DNA of 64,000 nt. It comes from Thalassia testudinum. Lineage: Eukaryota > Streptophyta > Magnoliopsida > Alismatales > Hydrocharitaceae. The stretch is taken from the NCBI GenBank assembly GCA_037157565.1, contig JAZHRO010000013.1, positions 120,728,001 to 120,792,000 on the forward strand, given 5' to 3'. Below the pieces are notes generated by a model. The model saw only the letters and a program-made list of their open reading frames with translations, did not search any database and was not told the DNA's origin. Of this stretch, positions 33,751-45,245 are shown piece by piece. A program made the position numbers and the translations under genes. The stretch's first letter is position 1. The number at the start of each line of letters is the position of its first letter.

Positions 33751-35349
33751 ATTACTGAAAAAGAATTGCTTGCCGTAGTTTTCGCTTTAGAAAAATTCAA
33801 GGCTTATCTGTTAGGTTATCATGTCATCACCTATATCGACCACTCAGCCTTGAAACATCTCTTGGCCAAAAAGGATGCCAAACCCTGGCTTATTCACTGG
33901 ATTCTACTGCTTTAAGGGTTTGATCTTTAAATCAGGGATAAATCCGGGGCACAAAATGTAGTGACGGATCACCTCTCAAGAATCCTAATTGATTCTCCTC
34001 ATCCGAATGTCTTGATCCCGAATACTTTTTTGGATGAGAGTATCCTCATAGTCTCGGGTATTCGAACCCCCTGGTTTGCGGATATTGTCAATTATTTGGC
34101 CGTTGGTCAAATCCCCCAGGATTGTACCAAACAACAATGGGATAGACTTGTGTCTGAGGCCAAATATTATTTTTGGGATGATCCCGAGTTGTACCGCATC
34201 AGCGTAGACTAGATTATTCGCCGATGTGTCCCGGAAGTTGAGTTCCATAGCATACTTGAGTTTTGACACACATCTGCATATGGTGAACACTCTTTCGGGA
34301 AAAAGATGGCCAAAAAAATTTTGCAATCTGGATTCTATTGGGCGTCATTATTTAAGGATGCCCAGGAATTCTCAAAGTCATGCACCCGATGCCAGACACT
34401 CGGGAACATGGCTAAGAGAGATATGATTCCCCTGAACCCAATTCTTTTTGTCGAAGGTTTTGACATTTGGGGCATCGACTTTATGGGACCCTTCCCTCCT
34501 TCATTTGGACACCAGTATATTCTGGTCGCTATTGATTACGTGTCCAAGTGGATTGAGGCAATTCCCACTCGGACCAATGACAACAAGGTGGTCATCGATT
34601 TTATGAAGAGAAATATCTTCAGTCGGTTCGGGGTTCCTAGGGCAATTATCAGTGATGGTGGCACACATTTCACTCATGCCCAGTTTTAGAATTTGCTGGG
34701 AAAATATAGGGTGAACCATCAGATTTCCACACCTTACCACCCTCAGACGAACGGACAAGCCGAGGTCTCCAATCGGGAGATCGAGAATATTTTGCAGAAA
34801 ATCGTTAGGCCTGATAGGAAGGATTAGACCCAAAAGCTAGATGATGCTCTTTGGGCTTACCGTATGGCATACAAAAAGCCTAGCGGTATGTCTCCATTCC
34901 ATCTGGTGTTTGGTAAGGCGTGTCACTTACCCGTAGAACTTGAACACCAAGCATTTTTGGCCATCAAGAAATGTAATGTGGACCTTGACTTGGTCGGGAA
35001 AATAGGGAAACTCCAACTATCTAAGTTGGAGGATCTTTGAAATGATGCTTATGAAAATGCCAGAATCTATAAAGTAAGGACAAAAGCTCTCCATGACCAG
35101 ATGATTTCATGTAAGAGCTTTGAGTTGAACCAGAAGGTCTGGCTTTTTGATTCTCGATTGAAGCTTTTCCCTAGAAAACTCAGGTCTAAGTGGGATGGCC
35201 CGTTCGTTATTGAGCAAATTTTCCCTAACGGGGCCATCGAAATCTCCGACCCAAAGACGGGTAATATTTTCAAGGTCAATGGATAGCGTCTCAAACCTTT
35301 TATTCTCCCTGAACCCGTCTCGAACAAGGTTGCCCTTACCTTACTGTAA
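33751..35349 (+). pseudogene. RNase H C-terminus and integrase of element B, broken
   Basis: It begins inside RNase H ([20 protein letters not shown], then [17 protein letters not shown]) and continues through DHLSRI into integrase. Visible integrase parts are the [15 protein letters not shown] segment of the zinc-binding domain (about 34380), the core aspartates in GIDFMGPF (about 34470) and ISDGGTHF (about 34655), and the glutamate in NGQAEVSNREIE (about 34750). [12 protein letters not shown] and the C-terminal [23 protein letters not shown] with the GPF motif follow. In-frame stops at about 33913, 34210, 34687, 34826, 35038 and 35284, plus shifts, make it non-functional. Integrase would insert the cDNA into the genome. 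Confidence 0.88.
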
Positions 35350-36750
35350 CCACTACGGGCTGATCATCGCCCAGCTGAAGGCACTAAACTCAGCACATGT
35401 AAAGATTATTCCAAGCTGACTAGAGTCTCATGGAAACTAGGTGTTATTCTTCCAATTCTACTCTCCTGCATGCTTTCATTTTGAACATTGAGGACATTGA
35501 AATAGATAAGCATGGCAGGGTGGAAATATCTTACAATCATTTTGTCAGCTATAATAGTAATTTCCTGCTTTCTTTTGTTCTTTTTTTTTAAAAAAAAAAT
35601 TAGAATTAGGAGATGAGAACTTAGGCATTAGGAGTTGCAAACTTTAGAAATTGATACTTTGAGACCTTAACACTTAGACTCTTCAGGTCTTCGGGCTTAA
35701 TTAGCCCAGGTGTCCACTTGAATGTGGACTTAGTCTCGAGTCCTCGCCAATTCAAATTCATTTTTAATTTGGCTAATAAATTGAGATGATAAGTATGCGA
35801 CTTATCAACCCGCCCTCTAATTTGGGGGGACTTTAACCCTAAGCATCTGCACACATTTTTTCACTGACTCACTTTTAGGCGGTTTCTTCGGAAATTGGGT
35901 AGCTAATGAACTATCAAGGGTGGTATGGCTAGTAAGTTGTCGGTGGTAACAGCTCATTGGCCGGTTGTTTAGAGCTTAGTCATAAAACCATTTTCATTGT
36001 ACTGCCTTTAGATAAATGTCAGATCAGGAAAGCTACCTACTTAAAAAAAAAAGAGAAAAGAAAAAAAATAGAAAAAGGAGAAAAAATGAAAAAATAAATA
36101 AAACCACACTTCACCGGATGAGTATGGCTGGCAAGTTATCGGTGTTAACAGCTCATTGGCTGGTTGTCCAGAACCCAGCTCACAAAAAAATGCATAATAA
36201 TTCCCAAAACACTTAGGAAAGAAGCAAGGAAGTAAAATAAATTGAGGAGATATACACTGGGTTCGCCCTTGTGTTGACCCCATAAATGAAAGTAGGGAGA
36301 AAGCTACCAATCGGAAAGATAAACCTCTAGGCAAGGTCACCTAGGGTCGTAGAAACCCAAAGTCCATTTTAACGATCGTCTAGTGAGTCTTTCACTATTT
36401 TCACAAGATGCTTAGCACTTAGAGTTCTTTTCGAGTTTTTGGTGGGTCGGGTAGCTGTAAAAAGTTATCCCAAAACTCTCAAACTCCAATAGTTAAAAAA
36501 AAATTAGAAAGGAAGAAAAATAAGAAAAAAAAAATTTGTATCTTCTCTTCTCAAATAAGGCGAGGGCTTAGACGGTCTGCATTCTAGCAGGCACCTAGGC
36601 ATTGTTGAGTTTTTGCAATTAGGTCTTGGGGTTGAGATTTTCTAAAGCAATCAACGAATTTTGCCTAAATAATCAAATCCTGATTCTACTTTTATATATA
36701 GCATTTAGGTTAATTTTGCTAGGGACTATCAAAAAGTAAGCATAGGGGTA
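35350..36750 (+). other. 3' non-coding cassette of element B
   Basis: Post-ORF motif GCCCAGCTGAAGGCACTAAA (35370-35389), ACATTGAGGACATTG, and proximal purine tract AAGCATGGCAGGGTGG (35508-35523). Then a perfect 8-bp hairpin TGATAAGT/ACTTATCA (35787-35807) and two repeats (about 35922-35990 and 36119-36188). The hairpin TTTTGCTAG/CTATCAAAA (36714-36734, one mismatch) and the terminal purine tract AAGCATAGGGGTA (36738-36750) close it. No coding sequence. Confidence 0.75.
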
Positions 36751-37588
36751 TCATAAACACACATGGATTCATGATAAATTACTTATTTATGATAGTTCCT
36801 AGGCTTAACATTGCATATCATGATATAAATATAGCATAAACATCCATTGCATTGCATCTAGGATAGTTGTATATTAAGCACATTAATTCCATCATTTTAC
36901 ATGGCCAGGAGGTAGTGTGACATCTTTACAGGCCTCAGATGAAGAATCCGACCGTACGGATGGATTTAGAGCAATGATCGCAGTCCGTCAATGCCCCAGC
37001 CCAGATCTGAGCTCTATACACCCTCCGCAAGAAGAAGAAGACCGATGGCCTAGATGGCACCACGTGGCGCCATCCAGGCTACCCCACCAGAGCCATGGAG
37101 CCTCTAAGCCCACCGCAAGATTAGATCCCAACCATTGGATCTCAATCCAACACCTGAGATGTGCACTCCATGGCTGAAGAAGCACCTCATCAAGTAAGGA
37201 GTCAACACAACCATTGGATCTCCATCCAACAGTCGTGGGTGCGGGAGCTTAATTCAAAAACTACACACAAGACGACCCTCAGCATAGTGGTTTGCGCCTG
37301 CACTCTCAATGTGCGGCCATGCGTTCGAGACTTCACGAGTGGATTTTATCCGCTGAAGCGAAGGCAGGAGGAAATGGAACCGTCGATGGAAGATCAGGCA
37401 GCGAAGGAAGCGGTTACGTGAAATCATCGTAGAGCGCGGATGCAGATGTGGGTGTCAATGCACATTGAGAACGTGCCATCTGACATGCACAGCATCCGAC
37501 GACAGAGGGCGAGGTGCGCGATTTAAATTTAGCGAAAGGGCGCGATCTTCTCTCGACCGTTCTATCCTTCATCCGATGGTCAGGATGC
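36751..37588 (+). repeat. LTR-B2 (3' LTR of element B), first part
   Basis: It starts TCATAAACACACATGG (first dinucleotide mutated from TG) directly after the purine tract. It aligns with 7820-8663 of LTR-B1, including the G-box-centred palindrome at 37053-37074 (centre CACGTG, one arm mismatch). It is interrupted at GATGC by a solo LTR-C. Confidence 0.9.
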
Positions 37589-39844
37589 TGATAAATGACA
37601 GTTTATCATCATTCTTATGCATTAAAACAAACCTAGCTCTTAGAGTTTTGCTCCGCAAACAGGTTTTTGGGCTACATTTGCATTAACTAGGTTAGGCAAG
37701 CATTGCATTTTCTTTTGTTGTTTTAATGTGTTTTTGTGAGTGTTAAGGATGAATAGATATACAGATCCCTAAAACCCTAGCACTCAAGATGGCAAATGGT
37801 GAAGGAGAAGCTCAGACTAACTGGAACTCATCTTGTTCCAACTCACCATAGCTAGAACCTAGCTCACTTGGACTAGGGTTAGCTCATCCCTGCTCCATTC
37901 AGCTAATCTCAGCTGAATGGCATCTCAAGAGAGTTCATCTTAGCTCACCCTAGCTCAAGTTAGCTTAGATCCAGCTGAACCAAGTTGAGTCTAGCTCATC
38001 TCAGCTCCCACAAGTCCATAGGGAGCTCTAGCTAGCTCAGCTGAGTTGACTGGAGTTCACCCTAGCTCAAATCCAACTACATCCATCTCCACTCAACTCC
38101 AGCCAATTGAAGAAGAATTCATCCCAGTTCAGGAAGCTTAAGTCCAGCTCTTGGGGACTCAGCTTAGCTCAACTTGGTTGAGCTAAGCTACCTTAGCTGT
38201 CTCAACCAGCTCAATCCTCCCTAAGAGCACTAGACCCAGCTTACCTCAGCTCCATTCAATAGAAGCCAGCTCACTTTAGCTTGGCTTAGTAGCTAGCAAA
38301 GAATTAGCAAGCTAAGCCAGCTAGAGTAGCCCCATGTTGACCTCTTCAGTAGCTACCAACCTCACATCAACTCCAAGTTCTTTAGATCCAGCTTCTCCCT
38401 CCAAACCCTAGCTCCAACACCTCCTCCTCTACTCCACCATTAGCTAAGCTAGCCTAGCTTAGCTTAGCTTAGCTTAGCTATGCTCCAGCTTCCTTGGCTT
38501 TTACCACCCAAAAACCCTACCTAACAACTCCACCAACTAGCTCCACCTAAGCTCCACATAAGCTAACCCTACTTCGCACCAACCTAGCCTACCCACTAGC
38601 TCCAAAAGACACCAAAAAAGTGGCACTAAAACCACCCTAACTACCCCCTTGTTGGCACCACTTTTCCCTCCAAAAACCCCCTTCATCTCCACCACACATC
38701 TCCCCTTAAACCCATCTCCACCATCCACATAATCCCACCTTCTAGAAGCCTCAAAGTTGGCGCCAACCCATGGCACCTCTCCATGGTTGTCACCACTTTT
38801 AGGTGTCCCTTGGCCACCCATAACTACCCTCCTTACACCCCTTAGGTGGCGCCAACCATCCTTAACCCTAGGATCACCTAACCACCTCCATCCTCCCATC
38901 TTAGCCCTCCATTTCAAGAGTCACCTTAACCCCTCATCCTACCCTATAAAAAGACCACTACCCACCACCATTCAAACCATCCTTGGCTAGCAAATTCACT
39001 CTCATACTCTACCTAGAGCCCACGCCCAAGAGAGAAGAAGAAGAAGAAGATTAAGGGGATATTCTGTCCCTTTGGTGCCTTCCCATCTTCCCTTCTCTCT
39101 TGAACCCATGCCAGCCAAAGGAGGAGCCAGGCAAGGAAGATCTTTGGAGGAGATCTTAAAGGTGGTCCACGCCACCTTGGAGGAGAACTTGAGGATGGTG
39201 CACGCCCACCCTTGGAGGAGAGCATTGAAGGTGGTAGCATCCACCTTGGAGGAGCTCTTAAGGAAGAAGGAGGCCCTCTTTTCAAGCCAAGGAGCAGCTA
39301 GGCTTGGAGCAAGAAGATTCCCTTCTTCACCAGATTCTATAGGAGGATTTGTGTTTCTTCTATTGCTTTTATATTTTACATTTCTAGAAGAAGCATTCCT
39401 CTACTTATTTTTGTAAGAGAACACAAATTCTGCTTAATCAAATTGCCTTCTTTTGAGTTTCCTGTTGCAATTGTTACTTTTGTTCTAGCACTTGTTGTAC
39501 TTCCACTCCCTAATTACTCTAGGCCTCCACTTACCTAGAGTGAGCTTAGGTAGTGGACATTTTCATCTCTTAAGTTTTAGCTTAGCAATTTTAGGTGTTA
39601 GCACTTTTCCGTCACAATTCGTATTTTGCCCTCATTATTTCAAAACTAAAAAAAATTATATATTTAAAATACCAAAAAAGAAAGTTGAGATTTATTTTAT
39701 AAGCAAGAGAATTGAATTGCAATTTTGCCTCCTTGGACGACCCTAGATACTCCCCTATCTAGGAATATAAATTTAAAAGCGTATGCGATTTGGCTTGTTA
39801 CGACTAAAAAATCGCTTTTACAAATCACGCCAAACTTCGCATCA
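37589..39844 (+). repeat. Solo LTR of family C inside LTR-B2
   Basis: 2256 bp, plus orientation, the reverse complement of LTR-C1 in structure: starts TGATAAATGACAGTTTATCA, carries the AGCT-rich block (about 37805-38490) and a TATA box (38944-38953), and ends CTTCGCATCA. Flanks are GATGC (37584-37588) and TATGC (39845-39849), a TSD with one mismatch. No internal region is present, so the element was removed by LTR-LTR recombination. It is clearly diverged from LTR-C1 and LTR-C2. Confidence 0.88.
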
Positions 39845-40793
39845 TATGCATCCAAGCCTGTGTGCGCGATGACAGCTGCGGGCGTGGGCGATGGGTGTGG
39901 GCTTTACAATGACAGAAGGGAAGGCCTTTAGTGACGCTTATAGCTATCGCTAAATGGCCTGCGTAGTGCGTGCGCCAGCCTAAGCAATGAAGAGGTGCGG
40001 ATCTTCAGCGACAGCTCGAGCGGCCTTTAGTGATGCTTATAGTTGTCACTGAATGCCTGTGCATTGGGCTCTCTCCTTCCCTTGACTAGATAAACACCCC
40101 TACACCCCCCATTCCTCTTCATCTCTACCTAGTCTACTCCTACCTACTCCCAAGCTCTAGCAAGCCTACCAACGCTCTGTTAGAGCTTGCTCTCAAGCTC
40201 CCAAGGCGCCTATTAGTCTAGCGAACCTCTACCCCACCAAATACTCCTCCAACTTCCCATCCCCATTCATAGGTCATCTTGGAGCCATCCTCCCACCTCC
40301 ATTCCGATAGTAGATCATCTCTGCCTTCTCACCTCCATTCCGGAGCTATGCTGAAGCTTTCCTCTACTCGACGTCCACCTGCATCTCACCTATGTCACCC
40401 CACTCCTCACCTCTTTGGTCTGAGCTTCCGCTAAGTGCCGTCGTCTCGCCGAACAACCGATTTAGGAGATTTACTCTCACCTCCCTCTCTTTTTATGCTT
40501 TCGTAGAATATTGTAATAGACATTCATGATATATAAAATATTTGTTCCATATCTCTTTTGATTTATTCTGCTTGTCCACTTCTTACAAAACACAAAAAAG
40601 TAACAAAACACTAAAATACCAAAAAGAAACAAATTGAAGTGCAGTTTTCAATTAAAGTAAACGTCGCCTCGCTATGTTCGACCCGGAACTCCCTTGGAGT
40701 TTCGGTATAAATTTTATTTCACCACGCATTTTGCAACTACGATGGCGGGTTACTTATAACCCCGATTTCAAACACGAGAAACCCATGTAATCA
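39845..40793 (+). repeat. LTR-B2 (3' LTR of element B), second part
   Basis: It resumes at TATGC and follows 8660-9593 of LTR-B1. It has a decayed TATA box CTAGATAAAC (40086-40095) and the GCCTCGCTATGTTCGACCCG motif at about 40665. It ends CATGTAATCA at 40793, next to GTGGG, the second TSD of element B. Confidence 0.9.
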
Positions 40794-40808
40794 GTGGGCA
40801 TGGGGGCA
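40794..40808 (+). other. Terminal polypurine tract of element A (right part)
   Basis: GTGGGCATGGGGGCA directly precedes LTR-A2. The first five bases are also the TSD of element B, so B inserted inside this plus-strand primer site of A. Known role in the family: RNase H-resistant primer for plus-strand DNA. Confidence 0.75.
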
Positions 40809-42277
40809 TGATGACTCTACAATTATTAGTGTTAATAACATCAATTAGAGTCAATTTCAAGGGTACTTGTGTGATAATGTCATATTATAGTGGGTTTTGG
40901 AGCATTGCATGCATATTACATGATCTTTACATTTAAATTTCTTAAAATCAATGTTTAGTGACCTTGTGTACAAGACTATATTGAAACAGGTCTCAGATGA
41001 GTAATCAGACTATACGGATGGAATCAGATCGACGAACGGAGTCCAACGGACTCAAAATCACCTCGATCTGACTTCCGTAGCACCCATAGCAAGTCCAAGG
41101 AAGATCAATGGGTAGGGGGCAATGCAACTCCTTACGGGCTTTGGATGAAAAATTTGACAGTACAGATGGATCCAGAGTGACGATTGCAGTCCGGAAACAT
41201 GTGAATCATCTCGATCCGAGCACCGTGGCATCCTCTACAATAGAAAGAACATGGATGGCCCAGATGGTGCCACGTGGAGCCATCTAAGCCGCCCAACACC
41301 GGCCAGCAGCCCCACCATTGGCTCCTCTTCATCAACATCATCCATTCCCAGCCATTGGATCTTGATCCAATGGCTGAGAAGCTCTCTCCACCGCATGCCC
41401 TTGGCTTCTCCTCGCGACAAACTTGGGGGCTTGGTGCATTGGTCTTGGGGCATGTTCCCAAAGGAGGGGTGCAGGTTCAAGCCCCGCCACCCCCTCAATC
41501 TCTCAAATGAAGCGGCGCAGCAACGATACACGCAGGGTAGCAGCACACGAAGAGTAAGCATGATGCAGCGCAACACCAATACATGCACGCGTGACACATA
41601 GCACGGGGCGTGCGGGCCAGTATGTGCGTTGAAGGTAGCGGGTGCAAGGGTGGGGGCTTTGGTGACACATGCGACGGGTCTTCAGCGACAGTTTGAATGT
41701 TGCTGTTGACCGGAGGATGAATTTTAGCCCTTTTCACACTATAAAATGGGACCTACGTCCCCCATTTGCACCTATCTTCTACCTAAGCAATTCCACCACT
41801 CCATAGAGCTACGAAGCAAGGTTGTGAAAATGCCAAGCTGCCGACGGAAGTTCCTTCACCACTGTGGCTATCTCAATGCCATCCAATGCCCTACATTTAG
41901 TTTTAATTCTTTGATAGTTGTAGCTATTCCTTATTTTCAAGCATTCATCTATATTTGGCTGAACATGACATTTGATAATCAATTGAATATGTTTTTGATA
42001 TCTTGTCTTTGCAATAAGTTATTGTGATTCTCTAACCCTATCTCCCCCACTCTATCTGTCTCTGTCTCTCTCTCTCTCCCTATCTCTCTCTCTTTCTTTA
42101 TTCATTTTGCAAGTGAACAAATCGACATATTTTTGTGACACAAAAGCGATTAGCGGATTCAATACTTTTCCTCCTTGTGTTCAACATTCGAACTCATGTC
42201 CGATTCTTCTATTAAAATTGACGTCATAAAACATGCAACAATGAGGGACTTAACACAAACGTGATTCGTGATGATCA
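40809..42277 (+). repeat. LTR-A2 (3' LTR of element A)
   Basis: 1469 bp, TGATGACTC to GATGATCA. It keeps the U3 segment lost from LTR-A1. That segment includes a CACGTG-centred inverted repeat (41263-41284) and a nearly contiguous 13-bp palindrome CAGCCATTGGATC/GATCCAATGGCTG with 2-nt centre (41349-41376). TATA box at 41739-41749 and a CT microsatellite at about 42050-42100. Confidence 0.9.
41263..41376. promoter_or_regulatory. Palindrome module in U3 of LTR-A2
   Basis: Same two-part module as in LTR-B1: a GATGG...CCATC inverted repeat centred on CACGTG, then the 13-bp CAGCCATTGGATC palindrome. Conservation between families A and B, whose LTRs are otherwise dissimilar, suggests regulatory use; this is inference. 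Confidence 0.5.
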
Positions 42278-42837
42278 TGCTACCCTCGCGTGTTGGTCGA
42301 GTTCATGCACCTTTGCCCACGTTCTCTCAGTCGTCCGATCAAGGATCGAGACCAAGATTGCATGATGAAGGAGCACCGGAGAGAGAGCGGTGGCTGAGGG
42401 GGGTGGATGCGTGACACGTGGCTAGGTTTGGGCCGTTGATCATTAGATCAATGGTCATAACTTCTCGACCTTGTTGTAGGAGCTATGGAGGTTAGATTGA
42501 GGTGATTTTGAGTTTGTTGGACTCCGTTTGTTAATCTGTCATAACTTCTTGAGCTTGTTGTAGGAGCTATGGAGGTCAGATTGATGTGATTTTGAGTCTA
42601 TTTGACTCCGTTCGTCGATCCAGATCCATCCATACGGTCTAATTTCTCAATTGAGACCTATTTCAATATGCATTTGTACACGTGGTCATTAAACATTGAT
42701 TCTAAGAAATCTTAACATAAAATAATGCAAAATGCATGCAATGCTCCCAAACCCACTATAATATGACATTAATGCACATGTGCCCTGGAAATTGACTCTA
42801 ACTGATAATATTAACACTAATAATTGTAGAGTTATCA
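42278..42837 (-). repeat. LTR-A3, right part (start of the 3' LTR of element E)
   Basis: After the TSD copy TGCTA the sequence is the reverse complement of the first third of LTR-A2. It ends at 42837, where the LTR starts on the minus strand with TGATAACTC. The start palindrome reads TGATAA...TTATCA here, against TGATGA...TCATCA in LTR-A1. Together with 1501-2141 it forms one LTR split by element A. Confidence 0.85.
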
Positions 42838-44213
42838 TATCCCCATTCCCACCCATTGCTAGTCCTTAGCAAGGTTGACCTAAATGCTATTTACAACTAG
42901 AATTAAGAGTCGATCACTCAGGCACCAGTTACTTGTCACAGGAGGAAATTATTACTAAAAACCTATAGAGACTCAACAGTGCCCGACTGCATGCCAAAAT
43001 GCAGACCGCCCAAGTCCTCGCCTTATTCTATATAAAAGCAAATATATATATATACTTTTTTTTTCTTTTTCATCTTTTCTAAATTTTTTTTGGATTTTGG
43101 AGTTGAGAGTTTCGAGGTAACTTTTAACAGCTACCCAATCCACCCAAGACTTGAAAAGAACTCTAAGTGCTAAGCATCTTGTCGTGAAAATTGTGATAGA
43201 CTCACTCAACGGCAATTAAAACAAACTTTGGGTTTCTATGCCCTTAGGTGACGTGAAAGAGAAAATGTTGCCTAAAGGTGTATCAATTTGATCGGTAGCT
43301 TTCTCCTTATTTTTATTTTTGTGGGGCCAACACAATGGCGAACCCAGTGAATACCTCCCTGAATTATTGTACTTCCCCGCTTCTTCCTTAAGTGTTTCAG
43401 AATTCTTGTGCATTTTATGAGCTGAGATCTAGACAATGAGCCAATGGACTGTTACCCATGACAACTTACCAGCCATGCTCGTGTGGTGAAGTGTGGCTTA
43501 TTTCTTTTTTTTTATTTTTCTCTTTTTTATATTATTATTATGTTTTTAAGTAGGTGGCTCTCCTGATCTAAGATTTACCTAAAGGCAGTAGTAAAAGAGA
43601 ATGGTCCTGTGGTTGGGCTCTAGACAACCAGCTAATTGGTTATTACCCACAACAACTTGCCAGCGATACCACCCTATAAGGTTCAATAGCTAGGCAATTT
43701 CCATTAGAACTGTCGATGAGTGAGTCGGTGCAAAACGTGTGTAGATGCTAGACTACAAGTTCCCCCAAATTAGAGGGTGGATTGATAATCGTATACTTAT
43801 CACACTACTTTATTAACCAGATTAATATAAATTAAGGTGGCGAGGACTTGAGATCAAGTCCATATTTTTAGTGGACACCAGAGGTGATTAAGTCTAAAGA
43901 CTTGAAGAGTCTAAGCATTCAAGTCCTTAACATATCATTTCCTAAAGTTAACAAGCTCCTAATGCCTAAGTTTTCTTTTCCCAATTCTTCTTTATTTTTT
44001 TTTTAAGAAGATAATTCAAGCTAACAATATGTACACAGAACATACGAATTACGACCCCCCCATGCCTAAGTTGGACACTGTCCTCATTGGAAAATAAATG
44101 TATGCAAGAAAGTAAGGAAAGAAATCACCTGAGTTTCAATAGTTAATCCGGTCAGCTTGAATCCTCTGGGTTGCCTCCCAGGAAACTCTAAGTTTAATGC
44201 CTTAAGCTGGGCA
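42838..44213 (-). other. 3' non-coding cassette of element E
   Basis: Minus strand: post-ORF motif (about 44160-44213), CAATGAGGACAGTG, proximal purine tract TTAGGCATGGGGGGGTC (complement 44052-44068), then a TGATAA/TTATCA hairpin (about 43785-43804). Two repeats follow (about 43430-43490 and 43605-43670). A hairpin TTGCTA/TAGCAA (42856-42872) and the terminal purine tract (42838-42853) close it. Collinear with the cassette of element A. Confidence 0.75.
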
Positions 44214-44574
44214 TAATACACAAACAACATAGGATCAATCAGTTGAATGGCCTGGGTCAAGAAAAAGAAGACATAATCAGTTAGACCTAGAGTCAGAAGT
44301 CCATAGATGTGGACTAGATTATGGTGAAGTCCCATCCCTAAGGGACGGGAACTCTATAAATGGCGTATCATGCATGCTTGTTTCTGTTCCTCTCTTAATC
44401 TACATGAATGCAAAGAAGTTGATTTGGGCAAGTGCAACCTAAATCTAAAATGCCGAGCACTAAAGATGTAGGCTTTGCAATTAGCTTGTGTCCCTTTAAA
44501 GTTGTAATCCCTTAGAGTTATATCGATTCTAGTGAATTCGGGTTGCAGGATTTCAATTTTGATAGGGCATGTGT
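44214..44574 (-). pseudogene. Orphan ORF of element E, C-terminal part
   Basis: Closely matches the C-terminal part of the orphan ORF of element A: CPIKIEILQPEFTRIDITLR, RDYNFKGTQ, SLHSCRLREEQKQACM, then after a frame change MGLHHNLVHIYGLLTLGLTDYVFFFL. Where A has TAG after FVHYA, E has CAG and stays open to 44084. The upstream part is cut off at 44574 by LTR-F3. Function unknown; no similarity to gag or pol that I can see. Confidence 0.6.
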
Positions 44575-45245
44575 TGTAGCAGAAAATCGTCACAAATAGA
44601 TTTGAGTTTTGAAAACTCATCGTTGTAGTGTGATTTGCGAAGAAATTCATCAACAAATAAATTTTACTAAAACTCGAAAAGAATTCCAGGTCGAACACTG
44701 GGAGGCTATGTCGATTTGAAATCCGTAATTATATTCTTTTTGTAATTTTTATTTAAAGGCGAGATATTCACAATGAATCGATACTAAACTAAAGAGAGAG
44801 GAGAGAGAACAAAACACTTTTATAAAATGGATAATGTTTTTACAACTAGAAAGCAGTAAAATCTATTCTAGAAAGCAGTAAATAGAAGGTGGAGAGCAGT
44901 TATCCACCTCATCGCCTTCTTGGAGGATGAGCTGAAATGGGCGACACTTGGAAGATGGAGAGCGGAGACGGAAGATGGAGAATGAAGTGAGAAGAACTGG
45001 GGATGAGGCAGGACGTCGTCCTAGCAGGATCCACTTCTAGAATGCGGGTGAGAAGACGACCACAGGAGCTCCACAAATGGGATGAGAAGTGGACAAAATT
45101 TTTTGCTTGTAAATCTAGAGGAGCATCCTGGGTTTGGGATAAGTTTCTTTAGAGCTTTGGAGAGGGAGAGAGGTGAAGGAAGGGATGAATGAAATGTGGG
45201 GGGTGTAGGCATTTTTATAGGTGTAAAGGTTAGGGGCAAATAGGT
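44575..45245 (-). repeat. LTR-F3, 3' part only (R/U5 side)
   Basis: Minus strand matches the second half of solo LTR-F2: CTATAAAAATGCC (TATA, complement 45210-45222), the CTCTCC(T)TCTCCAAAGC stretch, GCCTCCCAGTGTTCGACC, ending CTGCTACAACA at 44575. The U3 start, the terminal purine tract and the adjacent hairpin are missing. The cassette is joined directly at about 45246. Confidence 0.75.

Larger units (their letters stand above)
7820..40793 (+). mobile_element. Element B: Athila-like LTR retrotransposon lacking RT, nested in A
   Basis: 5' LTR 7820-9593, PBS 9597, leader, gag, protease, RNase H C-terminus and integrase, 3' cassette, 3' LTR 36751-40793. TSD is GTTGG (7815-7819) and GTGGG (40794-40798), one mismatch. 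Element C interrupts pol at 13456-33750 and a solo LTR-C interrupts the 3' LTR. Rejoining the flanks of C at its TSD gives a reading that jumps from protease directly to RNase H, so about 2 kb of RT was gone before C arrived. Confidence 0.9.
2142..42277 (+). mobile_element. Element A: non-autonomous Athila-like LTR retrotransposon, split by nested element B
   Basis: LTRs at 2142-3135 and 40809-42277 have the same ends (TGATGACTC at the start, TCA at the end). They are flanked by a perfect 5-bp duplication TGCTA (2137-2141 and 42278-42282). A decayed tRNA-Asp-type PBS follows the 5' LTR and a purine tract (40794-40808) precedes the 3' LTR. Without the nested insertion the element is about 7 kb. 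The internal region has an orphan ORF but no recognisable gag, protease, RT or integrase. The target was the LTR of a minus-strand relative of the same family. Element B later landed exactly in the terminal purine tract. Confidence 0.9.

Noticed and set aside
35422..36740. Env-like gene between pol and the 3' LTR in B, F or I
   Set aside because: No frame longer than about 100 codons on the element strand. The sequence is AT-rich with conserved non-coding repeats.
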